Shown: positions 41,348-49,914 of the stretch, in pieces
Position numbering within the stretch: position 1 is the stretch's first letter
Layout: every line of letters begins with the position of its first letter
From: Leucobacter sp. Psy1
Lineage (GTDB): Bacteria; Actinomycetota; Actinomycetes; Actinomycetales; Microbacteriaceae
Length of the DNA stretch: 64,000 nucleotides
Assembly: GCF_020096995.1 (NCBI RefSeq)
Contig: NZ_CP083692.1
Coordinates: 62,001-126,000, forward strand
Direction of reading: 5' to 3'
The notes under the pieces: generated by a model
The model's database searches: none
Told to the model about the DNA's origin: nothing
What the model saw: the letters and a program-made list of their open reading frames with translations, nothing else
Made by a program: the position numbers and the translations under genes

Positions 41348-42844
41348 TCAGTCGCGGTCCTGTTCCCAGATCGATCCGAGCCGATGCACGCGGAGGCTCG
41401 TCACCTCAGCCCTGCCGGATTCGGCGGTCAGCCGAATCGACTTCGGTCCCTCGGCGGGGAACGCGAACGAGCTCACGGCCGCGACGCCGTCGTTCACGAA
41501 CACCTCGACCGAGGCCCGATCAATGAGGACGCGGAGTCGCAGCCGCTCGGTTCCTGCGGGCACCGGGGCCGCCCGATATCCGCGAGGTCCTGCACCCGCA
41601 GCGCGCCGGTCGACAGCGACCCGTCCGGAGAGGTCGTCGAAGGAGACGAGCGTCTCGTGCCCGTCCACCGTGCGGTTCACGGCCAGGCTCACGCGCTCGG
41701 CATCCGTCCGGGTGAGATCGAGTTCGAGCTCCACTTCGGCTCCGTCGACGTCGTCGAGCAACAGCCGGTCTTCTTCCGCGGAGAGCGAGACCTCACCCAG
41801 GTCCGTACTGTGGATACGCAGCTGCTCCAACTCCTCGACGGGTCGCTGGATGAGGCGCAGATCGTCGTCGAGCGTCAGCTCGCGCGGCACGGTCAGCTGC
41901 CCGTTCCAGCCGTCCTCGACCGAGGGCAACGGTGACCCGAACTGCCCCATCCAGCCGAAGACGATCCGGCGCCCATCCGGCGCTTCGAAAGTCTGGGGCG
42001 CGTAGAACTGCGCGCCCCAGTCGACCGGTCGGTAGTCGGTGAGCTGCACGAACTCGCCGCCCGGCGTCCAGTCGCCGACGACGTATCCAGCATTGTGCTG
42101 GTTCCGCGCCTGGTAGCCGGACGGTGAAGGCCCCATCGGGCAGTACAGGATGACCCACTTCACCCCGTGCGCTGTCTCCAGTGGGAACATGTCGGGGCAC
42201 TCCAGCATGAACGCCTCCGGATTCGGATCCCGGAAGAGCACGCGCGCGAATTCCCACTCCCACATGTCCTGCGACGTGTACAACCACACCTCGCCGCGGT
42301 GCTCGGCCGAGCACGCGCCGAACACCATGTACCAGGTGCCGTCGGTACGCCAGACCTTCGGATCCCGGAAGTGGAGGAGGTCCTCCGGGCAGTCCACGAT
42401 GACGCCCTGCTTCTCGAACGTGACACCGTCGTCGCTCACCGCCATGCACTGGACCTGCAGATTGCCCTCGGCCTCGTCGACGCCGTTGCGCCAGCGATGA
42501 CCGGTGAAGTATGCGATCAGCCGATCGTCATCGCTCACCACGGCGGACCCGGAGAAAACGCCGTCACGGTCCTCGAGTACGCTCGGCGCCAGGGCGATCG
42601 GTTCGCGTCTCCAGGTCACGAGGTCGGCGCTCGAGACGTGGCCCCAGTGCATCGAGTCGTGCACGGGAGCGAACGGGTTGTGCTGGAAGAACACCTGGAA
42701 GCGCCCCCGGAAGTGGGAGAGTCCGTTCGGGTCGTTGATCCACCCGGCCGGTGCCGCGATATGGAACTTCGGATACCAACGGTCCACGCGCTGCGCGCGC
42801 AGTTCGCGATTCGCGGTTTCGGCGTGCTCGATCTGCTCACGCAT
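41348..42844 (-). CDS. Glycoside hydrolase family 32 (sucrose/fructan hydrolase)
   Basis: A 498-residue GH32 enzyme. The beta-propeller has the nucleophile block WINDPNGL (residues about 36-43), the transition-state block FRDPKVW and the acid-base motif ECPDMF. The C-terminal beta-sandwich (about 350-498) is complete. It cleaves terminal beta-fructosides such as sucrose, sucrose 6-phosphate or fructo-oligosaccharides; no signal peptide is visible, so it is cytoplasmic. The start overlaps the MFS stop by 8 bases and follows GAGGAG. With the permease, LacI and kinase it forms a fructoside locus. Confidence 0.93.
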   Translation of the reverse strand: MREQIEHAETANRELRAQRVDRWYPKFHIAAPAGWINDPNGLSHFRGRFQVFFQHNPFAPVHDSMHWGHVSSADLVTWRREPIALAPSVLEDRDGVFSGSAVVSDDDRLIAYFTGHRWRNGVDEAEGNLQVQCMAVSDDGVTFEKQGVIVDCPEDLLHFRDPKVWRTDGTWYMVFGACSAEHRGEVWLYTSQDMWEWEFARVLFRDPNPEAFMLECPDMFPLETAHGVKWVILYCPMGPSPSGYQARNQHNAGYVVGDWTPGGEFVQLTDYRPVDWGAQFYAPQTFEAPDGRRIVFGWMGQFGSPLPSVEDGWNGQLTVPRELTLDDDLRLIQRPVEELEQLRIHSTDLGEVSLSAEEDRLLLDDVDGAEVELELDLTRTDAERVSLAVNRTVDGHETLVSFDDLSGRVAVDRRAAGAGPRGYRAAPVPAGTERLRLRVLIDRASVEVFVNDGVAAVSSFAFPAEGPKSIRLTAESGRAEVTSLRVHRLGSIWEQDRD

Positions 42845-44231
42845 CGGTCTGCTCCTCTCGGGCCGGCTTGATCTTGATGACTTCGACGGCTTCGGTGAGG
42901 GGATCCCCGAACACGTCCTCGTCGTCTCGTTTCAGAATGAAGAACGCGATGACACCGGCGACGAGCACGATGCCCGAGATCAGGAAGAACACGGGCTGGA
43001 ACCCGAGCTGATCACGCAGGGCGCCGAGCGGGGTCGAGAGCACGACGTTGCCGACCTGCGAGGCGATCTGGAACCCGACCATGTAGAGCGTCGCGGAGAG
43101 CGCCGAGTTGAAGTGCAGCGTGAAGTACCGGAAGATCGCCAGGATGAAGAGCGGGACCTCGATCGCGTGGAACATCTTGATGACGGAGACGACGGTGGGA
43201 TCGGTGAAGACGGCCGACCCGAAGATGCGCAGGCTCATGACGAGGATCCCGAGCATGAGTGTGTTCCGGACGCCGATCTTGCGCATGAGGATCGGGATCA
43301 CCCCCATCATGATCGCCTCGAGAAAGACCTGGGCGGAGTTCAGCACCCCGTAGACCTGATTTCCGAGCTCCTGAGTCGCGAAAAGACCGGTGTAGAACCC
43401 CGGGAACATCTGCTGGTCGTACACGGTATAGAACGTCCACGTGAAGAGGACGACGCCGATCACCGCCCAGAGCGCCGGCAACTTGAGCAGTCCGACCATC
43501 TCACGGAATCCCGGGGTCGCGGGCTGAGCACGCTCCTCCGCGAGCTCCGCGGCGACGGCGCCGGCGGTTGCATCGCTCGGACCGGGCTCCGTGCCAGTCG
43601 CCTGGGTCGTGCCAGCCACTGGCCGTTCGGTGGTGGCGGAGAGTTCGGGCGGAAGCTTCCAGAACAGCTGGATCAGGAGACAGGCGACGCCCAGCACTGA
43701 GGACAGTACGAAGTTGAGGTTCGGATCGATGTTGAACAGGATTCCGGCGAGCAGTGCGACGATCGCGTACCCGAACGAGCCCCACATGCGGGCCTGCCCG
43801 TACTCGAAACCGTAGGTGCGGCTGAACCGCTCGGCGAGCGCTTCGAAGAGCCCGACCGCGGCCATGAATCCCGCGGAGAGGACGACCGCGCCGACGACGA
43901 CGCCGATCATGAATGCGTTCTCGAGGAGGGGCTGGTACACGAAGATGAAGAACGGTGCCGTGGCCGCCATGCCGATCGAAGCGATGATGGCGAGCGTGCG
44001 CTTCGTGCCCAGCCGATCCTGCAGCGTGCCGTACACGAACATGACCGCGAGCGTCGCGAGCGAGTTCACGGAGTAGATCGTGCCGATCTCCGTACCGTCG
44101 AACTGCAGCTCGTTGCTGAGCCAGATCTGGAAGAACGACCACCAGATGCCCCAGGAGCCGAAAAAGAGCAGGAGCGTGAGGGAGCTCTGCATGTACGAGG
44201 TGTTCCGGAATGTCCGGGTCATCGATGTCAT
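42837..44231 (-). CDS. MFS oligosaccharide:proton symporter (LacY/CscB-like)
   Basis: A 464-residue permease of the LacY/CscB/RafB family with 12 membrane segments. The first segments (YMQSSLTLLLFFGSWGIWWSFFQIWL) and the loop TLQDRLGTKR match the sucrose permease group. The central cytoplasmic loop (about 195-245) is long and Ala/Thr/Glu-rich. It imports sucrose or fructo-oligosaccharides for GH32. ATG 44231 is taken; 44222 is also possible. A LacI-type operator lies 48 bases upstream. Confidence 0.85.
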   Translation of the reverse strand: MTSMTRTFRNTSYMQSSLTLLLFFGSWGIWWSFFQIWLSNELQFDGTEIGTIYSVNSLATLAVMFVYGTLQDRLGTKRTLAIIASIGMAATAPFFIFVYQPLLENAFMIGVVVGAVVLSAGFMAAVGLFEALAERFSRTYGFEYGQARMWGSFGYAIVALLAGILFNIDPNLNFVLSSVLGVACLLIQLFWKLPPELSATTERPVAGTTQATGTEPGPSDATAGAVAAELAEERAQPATPGFREMVGLLKLPALWAVIGVVLFTWTFYTVYDQQMFPGFYTGLFATQELGNQVYGVLNSAQVFLEAIMMGVIPILMRKIGVRNTLMLGILVMSLRIFGSAVFTDPTVVSVIKMFHAIEVPLFILAIFRYFTLHFNSALSATLYMVGFQIASQVGNVVLSTPLGALRDQLGFQPVFFLISGIVLVAGVIAFFILKRDDEDVFGDPLTEAVEVIKIKPAREEQTDA

Positions 44232-44278
44232 CTGTGACCGCCTTCTGTGAAATACGGTGTCGGCTCCGTTGCTCGATA

Positions 44279-44307
44279 CTGACAACGTTGTCAATTTTCG
44301 GTAGAGT
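44279..44307 (+). promoter_or_regulatory. lacI promoter and LacI operator
   Basis: A 14-base perfect palindrome TGACAACGTTGTCA (44280-44293) is the operator. It overlaps the -35 of a plus-strand promoter CTGACA (44279-44284) and TAGAGT (44302-44307), spacer 17, for the regulator. It also lies 50 bases before the divergent permease start, so one site can repress both units. Confidence 0.75.
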
Positions 44308-44468
44308 TCATTACCGACGAATGACGACAGCATGACAAAGAAGTTGCGAAAGGTCAAGAGAGCGCTGCTGTACGGCTGATGAGGGGAAGCTCACGGTGTC
44401 CGGGGCCGAACCGGTACATCCCTTTGGCGGCGCTCCGGCACTACAGTGGGGGCGGGGAGGTCTCGACG

Positions 44469-45536
44469 ATGGTTCAACACGAAATCGCAGCTGCGAGCAA
44501 TGATCGACCGACGATGCGCGACGTCGCAGCGCTCGCAGGTGTAGGGATCAAGACCGTCTCCCGGGTCGTGAACGACGAGCCGAACGTCTCCTCGGAAACG
44601 AAGCAGCGGGTCCGTCGCGCAATCACTCAGCTCAACTATCAACCCGACATCAATGCGGGGAACCTGAAGCGGTCGGACGGTCGGACGGGCGCCATCGGTC
44701 TGCTGGTTGGCAACGTTGCCAACCCCTTCTCGGGTGCGATTCACCGTGCAGTGGAGACAGAAGCGCGGAGGCGCGGGGTCGCAGTGTTCGCTGCAAGCCT
44801 CGACGAGGATCCGTTGAAAGAAGCTGAGACGGTCAGGGGATTTCTACGCCGCAGGGTCGACGGACTGATCCTGACCACGGCGACCGCCAATCAGAGATAC
44901 CTGCTCCCCGAGATTCAGCGCGGGGTGCCCATCGTCTTCATCGACCGCGAAGCGCGGGGCATCAGCGTCGACGCGGTCGTCACCGAGAACCGCGCGGGCG
45001 CCGCAATGGCTGCGCGGCACCTGCTCACTCGCGGGCATCGCCGGATCGCTTACCTCGGCGACGACCTCATGCTTCAGACGGCCGGCGAGCGGCTCGCCGG
45101 GTTCCGCGACGCCCTCGCCGAGGCCGGATCCACTGCAGAGATCCCCCCGCTCAACGGCCCGATGAGTGTCGTCTCCGCCGAAGCGGCGATCGGCACTCTG
45201 CTCGACGCTCCGGAACCGCCGACGGCGATCCTCACCGGACAGAATCTCGCGACCATCGGTGCCGTCCGAGCGCTGCACGCCCGCGGGCTCGAGCACCGCA
45301 TCGCGCTCGTCGGGTTCGACGACTTCTCCTTGGCCGATCTTCTCTCGCCAGGGGTCACCGTCGTGGCTCAGGACCCTTCGAGCATCGGCGCGCGAGCGGC
45401 CCAGCGGCTCTTCGCGCGGCTCGATGGGGACACCGGGGCCCCTCAGACGGTCCGGCTCCCGACCAGTCTCATCGAACGCGGTTCGGGCGAGATCAGCCCG
45501 GGCCCCCAGCCTCCTCGGAAGGGAATCACCTCATGA
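44469..45536 (+). CDS. LacI-family regulator of fructoside use
   Basis: A 355-residue LacI protein. The N-terminal helix-turn-helix and hinge (MRDVAALAGVGIKTVSRVVNDEPNVSS) are followed by the periplasmic-binding-protein-like effector domain (LLVGNVANPF, AYLGDD, ALVGFDDF). It represses the divergent permease and GH32 genes and, through the same operator, itself. The next gene is a PfkB sugar kinase, overlapping by 4 bases. The start follows GGGGCGGGGAGG. Effector probably a fructose phosphate or sucrose, inferred. Confidence 0.9.
   Translation: MVQHEIAAASNDRPTMRDVAALAGVGIKTVSRVVNDEPNVSSETKQRVRRAITQLNYQPDINAGNLKRSDGRTGAIGLLVGNVANPFSGAIHRAVETEARRRGVAVFAASLDEDPLKEAETVRGFLRRRVDGLILTTATANQRYLLPEIQRGVPIVFIDREARGISVDAVVTENRAGAAMAARHLLTRGHRRIAYLGDDLMLQTAGERLAGFRDALAEAGSTAEIPPLNGPMSVVSAEAAIGTLLDAPEPPTAILTGQNLATIGAVRALHARGLEHRIALVGFDDFSLADLLSPGVTVVAQDPSSIGARAAQRLFARLDGDTGAPQTVRLPTSLIERGSGEISPGPQPPRKGITS
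44705..44724 (+). promoter_or_regulatory. Intragenic palindrome resembling the LacI operator
   Basis: GGTTGGCAACGTTGCCAACC, a perfect 20-base palindrome, lies inside the regulator coding region 425 bases from the main operator. Its core CAACGTTG is shared with the main operator, and the flanking bases also match in symmetry. It may be an auxiliary site for DNA looping, though it also encodes the conserved GNVANP motif. Confidence 0.45.
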
Positions 45537-46465
45537 CGGCACCCGAAGTCCTCGTGATCGGGGAGGCGCTCATCGACATCGTGCGGCGTGAGGACGGCCA
45601 TCGGGAGTATGTGGGCGGCAGCCCCGCGAACCTCGCGATCGGCACCGCACGGCTCGGACATCGGACGCAGTTGCTGACACACATCGCCCGCGATGAGCGC
45701 GGGGAGAGGATCGCGAGGCACGTCCGCGACGAGGGCGTCGACCTGCACGAGCGGTCATGGTCTGCGCGGCGCACGTCGACCGCGGATGCGGAGATCGGCC
45801 CCGACGGGTCGGCGACGTACCGGTTCGACCTCAGCTGGGAGCTCCCGCGCGGACTCGACACGGCAGCGTCCGTCGTCCACACCGGTTCGATCGCGCTCTT
45901 CGTCGAACCGGGAGGAGCGGCGGTGCTCGACCTGCTCGCGTCGCTCCCCGCATCGACGCTCGTGACCCTCGACCCGAATGTGCGTCCGTCGTTGCTGCCC
46001 GACCACGCCGACGCGCTCACCCGCTTCGAGGCCGCCGCGTCCAGGTGCGACCTCGTCAAGTTGAGCGACGAGGACGTCGTGTGGCTTTATCCCGGTCGCA
46101 GCCTGGAGCAGGTGCTCGCGCACATTCGGGCGCTCGGCCCGGCGATCGTCGTGATCACACGTGGTGCGGACGGCGCCGTAGGCGATGCGGGGAACGGGGC
46201 GGTGGGCGTGCGTGCCTACGCCGGAGGCGTCGTCGATACCATCAGTGCGGGTGATTCGTTCATGGCGAGCCTCGTGTCGAGCCTCCTCGAGCTCGGGCCG
46301 GACGCGATGGCGTCCCGTCTGCCGGGCGCACTGGATCGCGCGGCGCGCGCCGCCGCGATCGCGGTGTCGGTCGCGGGAGCGAACCCTCCGACCCGTGCGG
46401 CGCTCGACGCCTACGCGGGGGAGCGCCCCTTCCACGCGTCGGCGACGGAGGAGAGGGCCCAGTAG
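45533..46465 (+). CDS. PfkB-family carbohydrate kinase (fructokinase-like)
   Basis: A 310-residue PfkB kinase. The N-terminal signature GGSPANLAIGTARLG and the C-terminal signature DTISAGDSFMASL are present; the usual DTxGAGD has Ser in place of the first Gly. It phosphorylates fructose or a related sugar released by GH32. It overlaps the regulator stop by 4 bases. Its last 55 bases overlap the convergent membrane protein gene, whose stop is at 46411. Confidence 0.88.
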   Translation: MTAPEVLVIGEALIDIVRREDGHREYVGGSPANLAIGTARLGHRTQLLTHIARDERGERIARHVRDEGVDLHERSWSARRTSTADAEIGPDGSATYRFDLSWELPRGLDTAASVVHTGSIALFVEPGGAAVLDLLASLPASTLVTLDPNVRPSLLPDHADALTRFEAAASRCDLVKLSDEDVVWLYPGRSLEQVLAHIRALGPAIVVITRGADGAVGDAGNGAVGVRAYAGGVVDTISAGDSFMASLVSSLLELGPDAMASRLPGALDRAARAAAIAVSVAGANPPTRAALDAYAGERPFHASATEERAQ

Positions 46466-47616
46466 ACGATACCTGCGAGCGGCCAGACCAGCCACGAGAC
46501 GCCCCAGCTGTTCCCGAGGAAGCTCCACGCGAGATAGGTCGCAAGCGTCAACGGCCAGAGCACGGCCTTCAGCACGCGGATCGCCGGGGGATCAGGGGTG
46601 TCGTCGTCGACGGCGTGGGGGTCATGATCGTCCTCCAAGGTCTCGGCGACGCCCGCCGGCCACGCGGTGGGCAGGAAGATCGCGAGTCCGAGCGCGACGA
46701 GTAGCAGCGTGCCGGGAACGCCGATGCCCGCGAGTTCGCGCGGCCACGGGGCGTCGCTGTCGGCGAGCACCCCGCTCGCGATCGTCGGGATCGGGCTCAG
46801 AATCCAGCAGCCCACCGCGATGACGAGGGCGCGGGCGCGCCTCCCCTCTGCAGACTCTCTGACTTCAAGCGCCCAGGCGGTGACGGCGGGATCCTCCTCG
46901 AAGCGACCCTCGATGAGGCGTCGGTGCGGCCGGAGCACCCGGCTGCGTCGGAGGACGACGCTGACCCCGAGGAACACGAGGACCGCGAGGAGGAACAGCC
47001 CGATGAGGCTGGACACCGCGTCGGTGAGCGCGAACCCGGGGAGCGCTGAGAGAACGGGGAGCGCGATGAGCGCCGTCGGCGAGAGCACGAACAGGATGAC
47101 CGCGACGGTGAGGAGTCGCTGCGCACGACGCGCATCCTCGGCGAACGCCCGCGCTTCATCGAGAGTGACGGGGGCGAGTCCCGATGCTGGCGGTGGCTGG
47201 AACGCCGGCTCCGGATCCTGGATGGCCGCCGGAGCCGACTGCGGCCCGGGTGGTGCTGGCAGCGCTGATGGGGGCGGGATGTCGAGGCTGTCGGTGTCGA
47301 TGGGCTGCGTATCCGCCGATGTGTCGATGGCGGCGCGCGGCCCGTCACCAGCGGCGTGCGTCGCTGCGGGTGCAGGGGCGTGCGCGCTGGCGCGGGCGAG
47401 TTCCTCGGCGATGCCGAGCCTGGGGGCCATCTCGTCGAGGTCGCCGTACTCGGCGATCGCCCGCGCGACGGCTTCATGCTCGGAGAGTCCGGACGCCCTG
47501 GCGTCGGCGCTCGCGGTCTCCATGAGCGCCTGCAATTGCGTTCTCGCCTCTCGCATGCGCGTGGTGGCCGGGTGCGGTGCGAAGAGGGTATCGAGGTAGG
47601 AGGTGATGACGTCCAC
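46411..47616 (-). CDS. Permease-prefix/HAAS-like membrane protein
   Basis: A 401-residue protein. The N-terminal 70 residues (LDTLFAPHPATTRMREARTQLQALMETASADARASGLSEHEAVARAIAEYGDLDEM-type helix pair) resemble the HAAS/permease-prefix domain that often interacts with PadR or YtrA-type regulators. A Pro/Ala-rich linker (75-150) and six membrane segments follow. Its start is divergent from the YtrA-like gene 171 bases away. It may belong to the same regulatory module, but this is not shown. The tail overlaps the fructokinase gene by 55 bases on the opposite strand. Confidence 0.65.
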   Translation of the reverse strand: MDVITSYLDTLFAPHPATTRMREARTQLQALMETASADARASGLSEHEAVARAIAEYGDLDEMAPRLGIAEELARASAHAPAPAATHAAGDGPRAAIDTSADTQPIDTDSLDIPPPSALPAPPGPQSAPAAIQDPEPAFQPPPASGLAPVTLDEARAFAEDARRAQRLLTVAVILFVLSPTALIALPVLSALPGFALTDAVSSLIGLFLLAVLVFLGVSVVLRRSRVLRPHRRLIEGRFEEDPAVTAWALEVRESAEGRRARALVIAVGCWILSPIPTIASGVLADSDAPWPRELAGIGVPGTLLLVALGLAIFLPTAWPAGVAETLEDDHDPHAVDDDTPDPPAIRVLKAVLWPLTLATYLAWSFLGNSWGVSWLVWPLAGIVYWALSSVADAWKGRSPA

Positions 47617-47719
47617 AGCGGGTCTCCCTTATGTCGGCGCTTCGTCGCGCCGGTTCACAGTTCGGCCGACGACGTTCGTCGAACAACGTGTGGTCATCCT
47701 ATGAGGGAACGGGGTGGGA

Positions 47720-47769
47720 TTGACAATCGGGACCGGGGGTGGGTAGGTTCATTAGTGAAGTAATGAACC
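47720..47769 (+). promoter_or_regulatory. Promoter and operator of the YtrA-type operon
   Basis: TTGACA (47720-47725) and TAGGTT (47744-47749), spacer 18, form the promoter. The perfect dyad GGTTCATTA-N6-TAATGAACC (47746-47769) covers the -10 box and the start point, typical of a GntR/YtrA operator. It lies 18 bases before the GTG start. Confidence 0.82.
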
Positions 47770-47787
47770 AGCGAAGAGGAGTTCCGA

Positions 47788-48192
47788 GTGTTCGACGAAG
47801 ACCGGCCGATATTCCTCCAGCTCGCCGACCGGATCTCAGGCGAGATCCTCCGAGGCGTCTACGCGGAGGGGGAGCAGGTGCCCTCGACCAACGAACTCGC
47901 GGCGCACCTGCGCATCAACCCCGCGACGGCGGGGAAGTCGCTCAACCTGCTCGTCGACCGCGAGGTCCTCTTCAAGCGCCGCGGCCTCGGCATGTTCGTC
48001 GCCGAGGGCGCGAGGGCACGCATCGCCGGCGCCCGTCAGCAGGGTCTCGTCACGGCGTTCATCGACCCGCTCCTCGATGAGGCGGCGGCGCTCGGCCTGG
48101 ACGCCTCCGCCATCACCGACCTCGTCGCGGAACGGGCGCGCACCCGCACCGACATCCACGCAGCAACCCGAAACCCAGAGGGGGGATCATGA
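47788..48192 (+). CDS. GntR-family regulator, YtrA type
   Basis: A 134-residue protein made of a GntR winged helix (QLADRISGEILRGVYAEGEQVPSTNELAAHLRINPATAGKSLNLLVD region) and only a short helical C-terminal tail, typical of the YtrA subfamily. The GTG at 47788 follows GAAGAGGAG. It overlaps the ABC ATPase start by 4 bases and almost certainly represses its own operon through the palindrome just upstream. Such operons respond to cell-wall-acting antibiotics in Bacillus; the signal here is not known. Confidence 0.88.
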   Translation: MFDEDRPIFLQLADRISGEILRGVYAEGEQVPSTNELAAHLRINPATAGKSLNLLVDREVLFKRRGLGMFVAEGARARIAGARQQGLVTAFIDPLLDEAAALGLDASAITDLVAERARTRTDIHAATRNPEGGS

Positions 48193-49133
48193 CCATCGCG
48201 ATCGAAACCCGAGGCCTCACCCGCAGACACCGCGGCACCCCGGCCCTTGAAGATGTCAGCCTGCAGATCCGAAAGGACACCATCACCGGTCTCCTCGGCC
48301 GCAACGGGGCAGGCAAGACCACGTTCATGTCGCTCGTCACGGCACAGGATCGCCCGACCTCCGGCGAGGTCAGAGTCTTCGGCGAGCAGCCCTTTGAGCG
48401 GGCGGCCACGCTCGAGCAAATGTGCTTCATCCGCGACAACCAGCGCTACCCCGACGACTACCGAGCCAAGCACGCGCTGCGCGCGGCGCGCATGTTCTAC
48501 CCGAACTGGGACCAGGCACTCGCCGAGGAGCTCGTCGACGCCTTCCGCATTCCGCAGAAAGTGGTGATCAAGAAGTTCTCGCGGGGTCAGTTCTCCTCGC
48601 TCGGGATCGTCATCGGGCTCGCATCGCGCGCCCCGGTCACGTTCTTCGACGAGCCCTACCTCGGACTCGACGCGACGGCGCGCACCCGCTTCTACGACGT
48701 GCTGCTCCGCGACTATGCCGAACATCCGCGCACCATCATCCTCTCCACGCACCTTATTGACGAGATGGACCGCCTCCTGGAGCACGTCGTGATCCTCGAC
48801 GACGGCCGAGTGGTGCAGGATGCTGCGATCGACGACCTGCGCGGCACCGCTCACCAGGTTTCCGGCAAGGCGGAGGCCGTCGCCGAGTACACGGCGAACC
48901 TTCGCGTGCTGCGCCGACACCGCGTCGGAGGTCTCGCGACCGCGGTGGTCGAGGGACGACTGACCGCGACGGATCGCGAGCGGGCAGGGCTGCTCGGTCT
49001 CGAGTGCACGTCGGTAAGTCTGCAGGAGCTCGTCGCCGCCTACGGATTCGACGACGCAGACGTCGAGCACCAGCCCGACGAACTCGCGGTCCAGCCCGAA
49101 GCGACCGCCGCACCCGCAACGAACGGAGCCTAA
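48189..49133 (+). CDS. ABC transporter ATPase, YtrB-like
   Basis: A 314-residue ATPase. Walker A (GRNGAGKTT), Walker B (VTFFDEPYLGLD) and switch histidine (ILSTHLIDEM) are intact. The signature is altered to FSRGQFSS from LSGGQ, as in some YtrB-type exporters. It overlaps the GntR gene by 4 bases. The C-terminal 80 residues are an accessory domain. It pairs with the next membrane protein as an exporter; the substrate is unknown. Confidence 0.85.
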   Translation: MTIAIETRGLTRRHRGTPALEDVSLQIRKDTITGLLGRNGAGKTTFMSLVTAQDRPTSGEVRVFGEQPFERAATLEQMCFIRDNQRYPDDYRAKHALRAARMFYPNWDQALAEELVDAFRIPQKVVIKKFSRGQFSSLGIVIGLASRAPVTFFDEPYLGLDATARTRFYDVLLRDYAEHPRTIILSTHLIDEMDRLLEHVVILDDGRVVQDAAIDDLRGTAHQVSGKAEAVAEYTANLRVLRRHRVGGLATAVVEGRLTATDRERAGLLGLECTSVSLQELVAAYGFDDADVEHQPDELAVQPEATAAPATNGA

Positions 49134-49135
49134 TC

Positions 49136-49846
49136 ATGCAACGCGCACTCAACGTGACCCGCCTGCACTTCGTCAAACCACTCGTCTCGCTGGGGACCCC
49201 GCTGCTCATCGTGGCCCTCGTGCTGGTCGTCACCTGGATCATCGCCGCGATCCTCATGCGCGCCGGACTCGATCCCGCAAGTGCCGAGTATGCGGACGGC
49301 GCGCGTCAGAACCTCGGAATGGTGTGGTCGTTGCCAGGCTTCCTCGTGTACTTCGGCGTCCAGGCGGTCGCCACGACCTTCCCCTATGCGCTCGCGCTCG
49401 GATCGTCGCGCCGAGCGTACGTACTGGGTACCGCACTCGCCAACGTGACGATCGCGGCTTACGTCACGGTCATCATGACCGCGCTGCTCGCACTGGAGCT
49501 GGCGACGAACCACTGGTTCTTCGGTGCCTACGCGCTTGATAACGTCGCGTTCGGCAACGGCAGTTTCGGCGTCCTCATCCCGGCCGTCTTCCTGGGAACC
49601 CTGGTCGCGCTCAGTGTCGGAGGTGCTTTCGGTGCAGTGTGGGTCAGATTCGGTGCCAAGGGCCCGACCATCGTCGCGCTCGCCGTCGTTCTCTTGCTCG
49701 TGATCGCGCTGCTCATCGTGGTGCCGCAGATCAACGAGATCGTGGCGGGGATCACCCGCCCGCGCGTCGCGCTCGTCGCGGTCGTCGTCGCCGCCGCCGC
49801 GATGTTCGGCACCTGGTTGTGCATGCGGCGGACCGCCGTGCGGTGA
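49136..49846 (+). CDS. ABC-2-type membrane protein of the YtrA-like operon
   Basis: A 236-residue protein with about six membrane segments and no long soluble part. The pattern is that of an ABC-2 permease partner of a YtrB-type ATPase. Its ATG lies 3 bases after the ATPase stop. It probably forms the pore. No substrate-specific motif is visible. Confidence 0.72.
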   Translation: MQRALNVTRLHFVKPLVSLGTPLLIVALVLVVTWIIAAILMRAGLDPASAEYADGARQNLGMVWSLPGFLVYFGVQAVATTFPYALALGSSRRAYVLGTALANVTIAAYVTVIMTALLALELATNHWFFGAYALDNVAFGNGSFGVLIPAVFLGTLVALSVGGAFGAVWVRFGAKGPTIVALAVVLLLVIALLIVVPQINEIVAGITRPRVALVAVVVAAAAMFGTWLCMRRTAVR

Positions 49847-49914
49847 GTCATCGGCGCACATCAAGATAACGATCAAAGTCGACATCTCGGCCGCCCGGTT
49901 CTTATGCTGGTGCC

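Noticed and set aside
47667..47684. Overlapping short palindromes (CGACGA-CGT-TCGTCG and GTTCG-T-CGAAC)
   Set aside because: They are short and lie in the divergent region upstream of the HAAS-like gene, but no promoter elements could be matched to them, so they were not called an operator.
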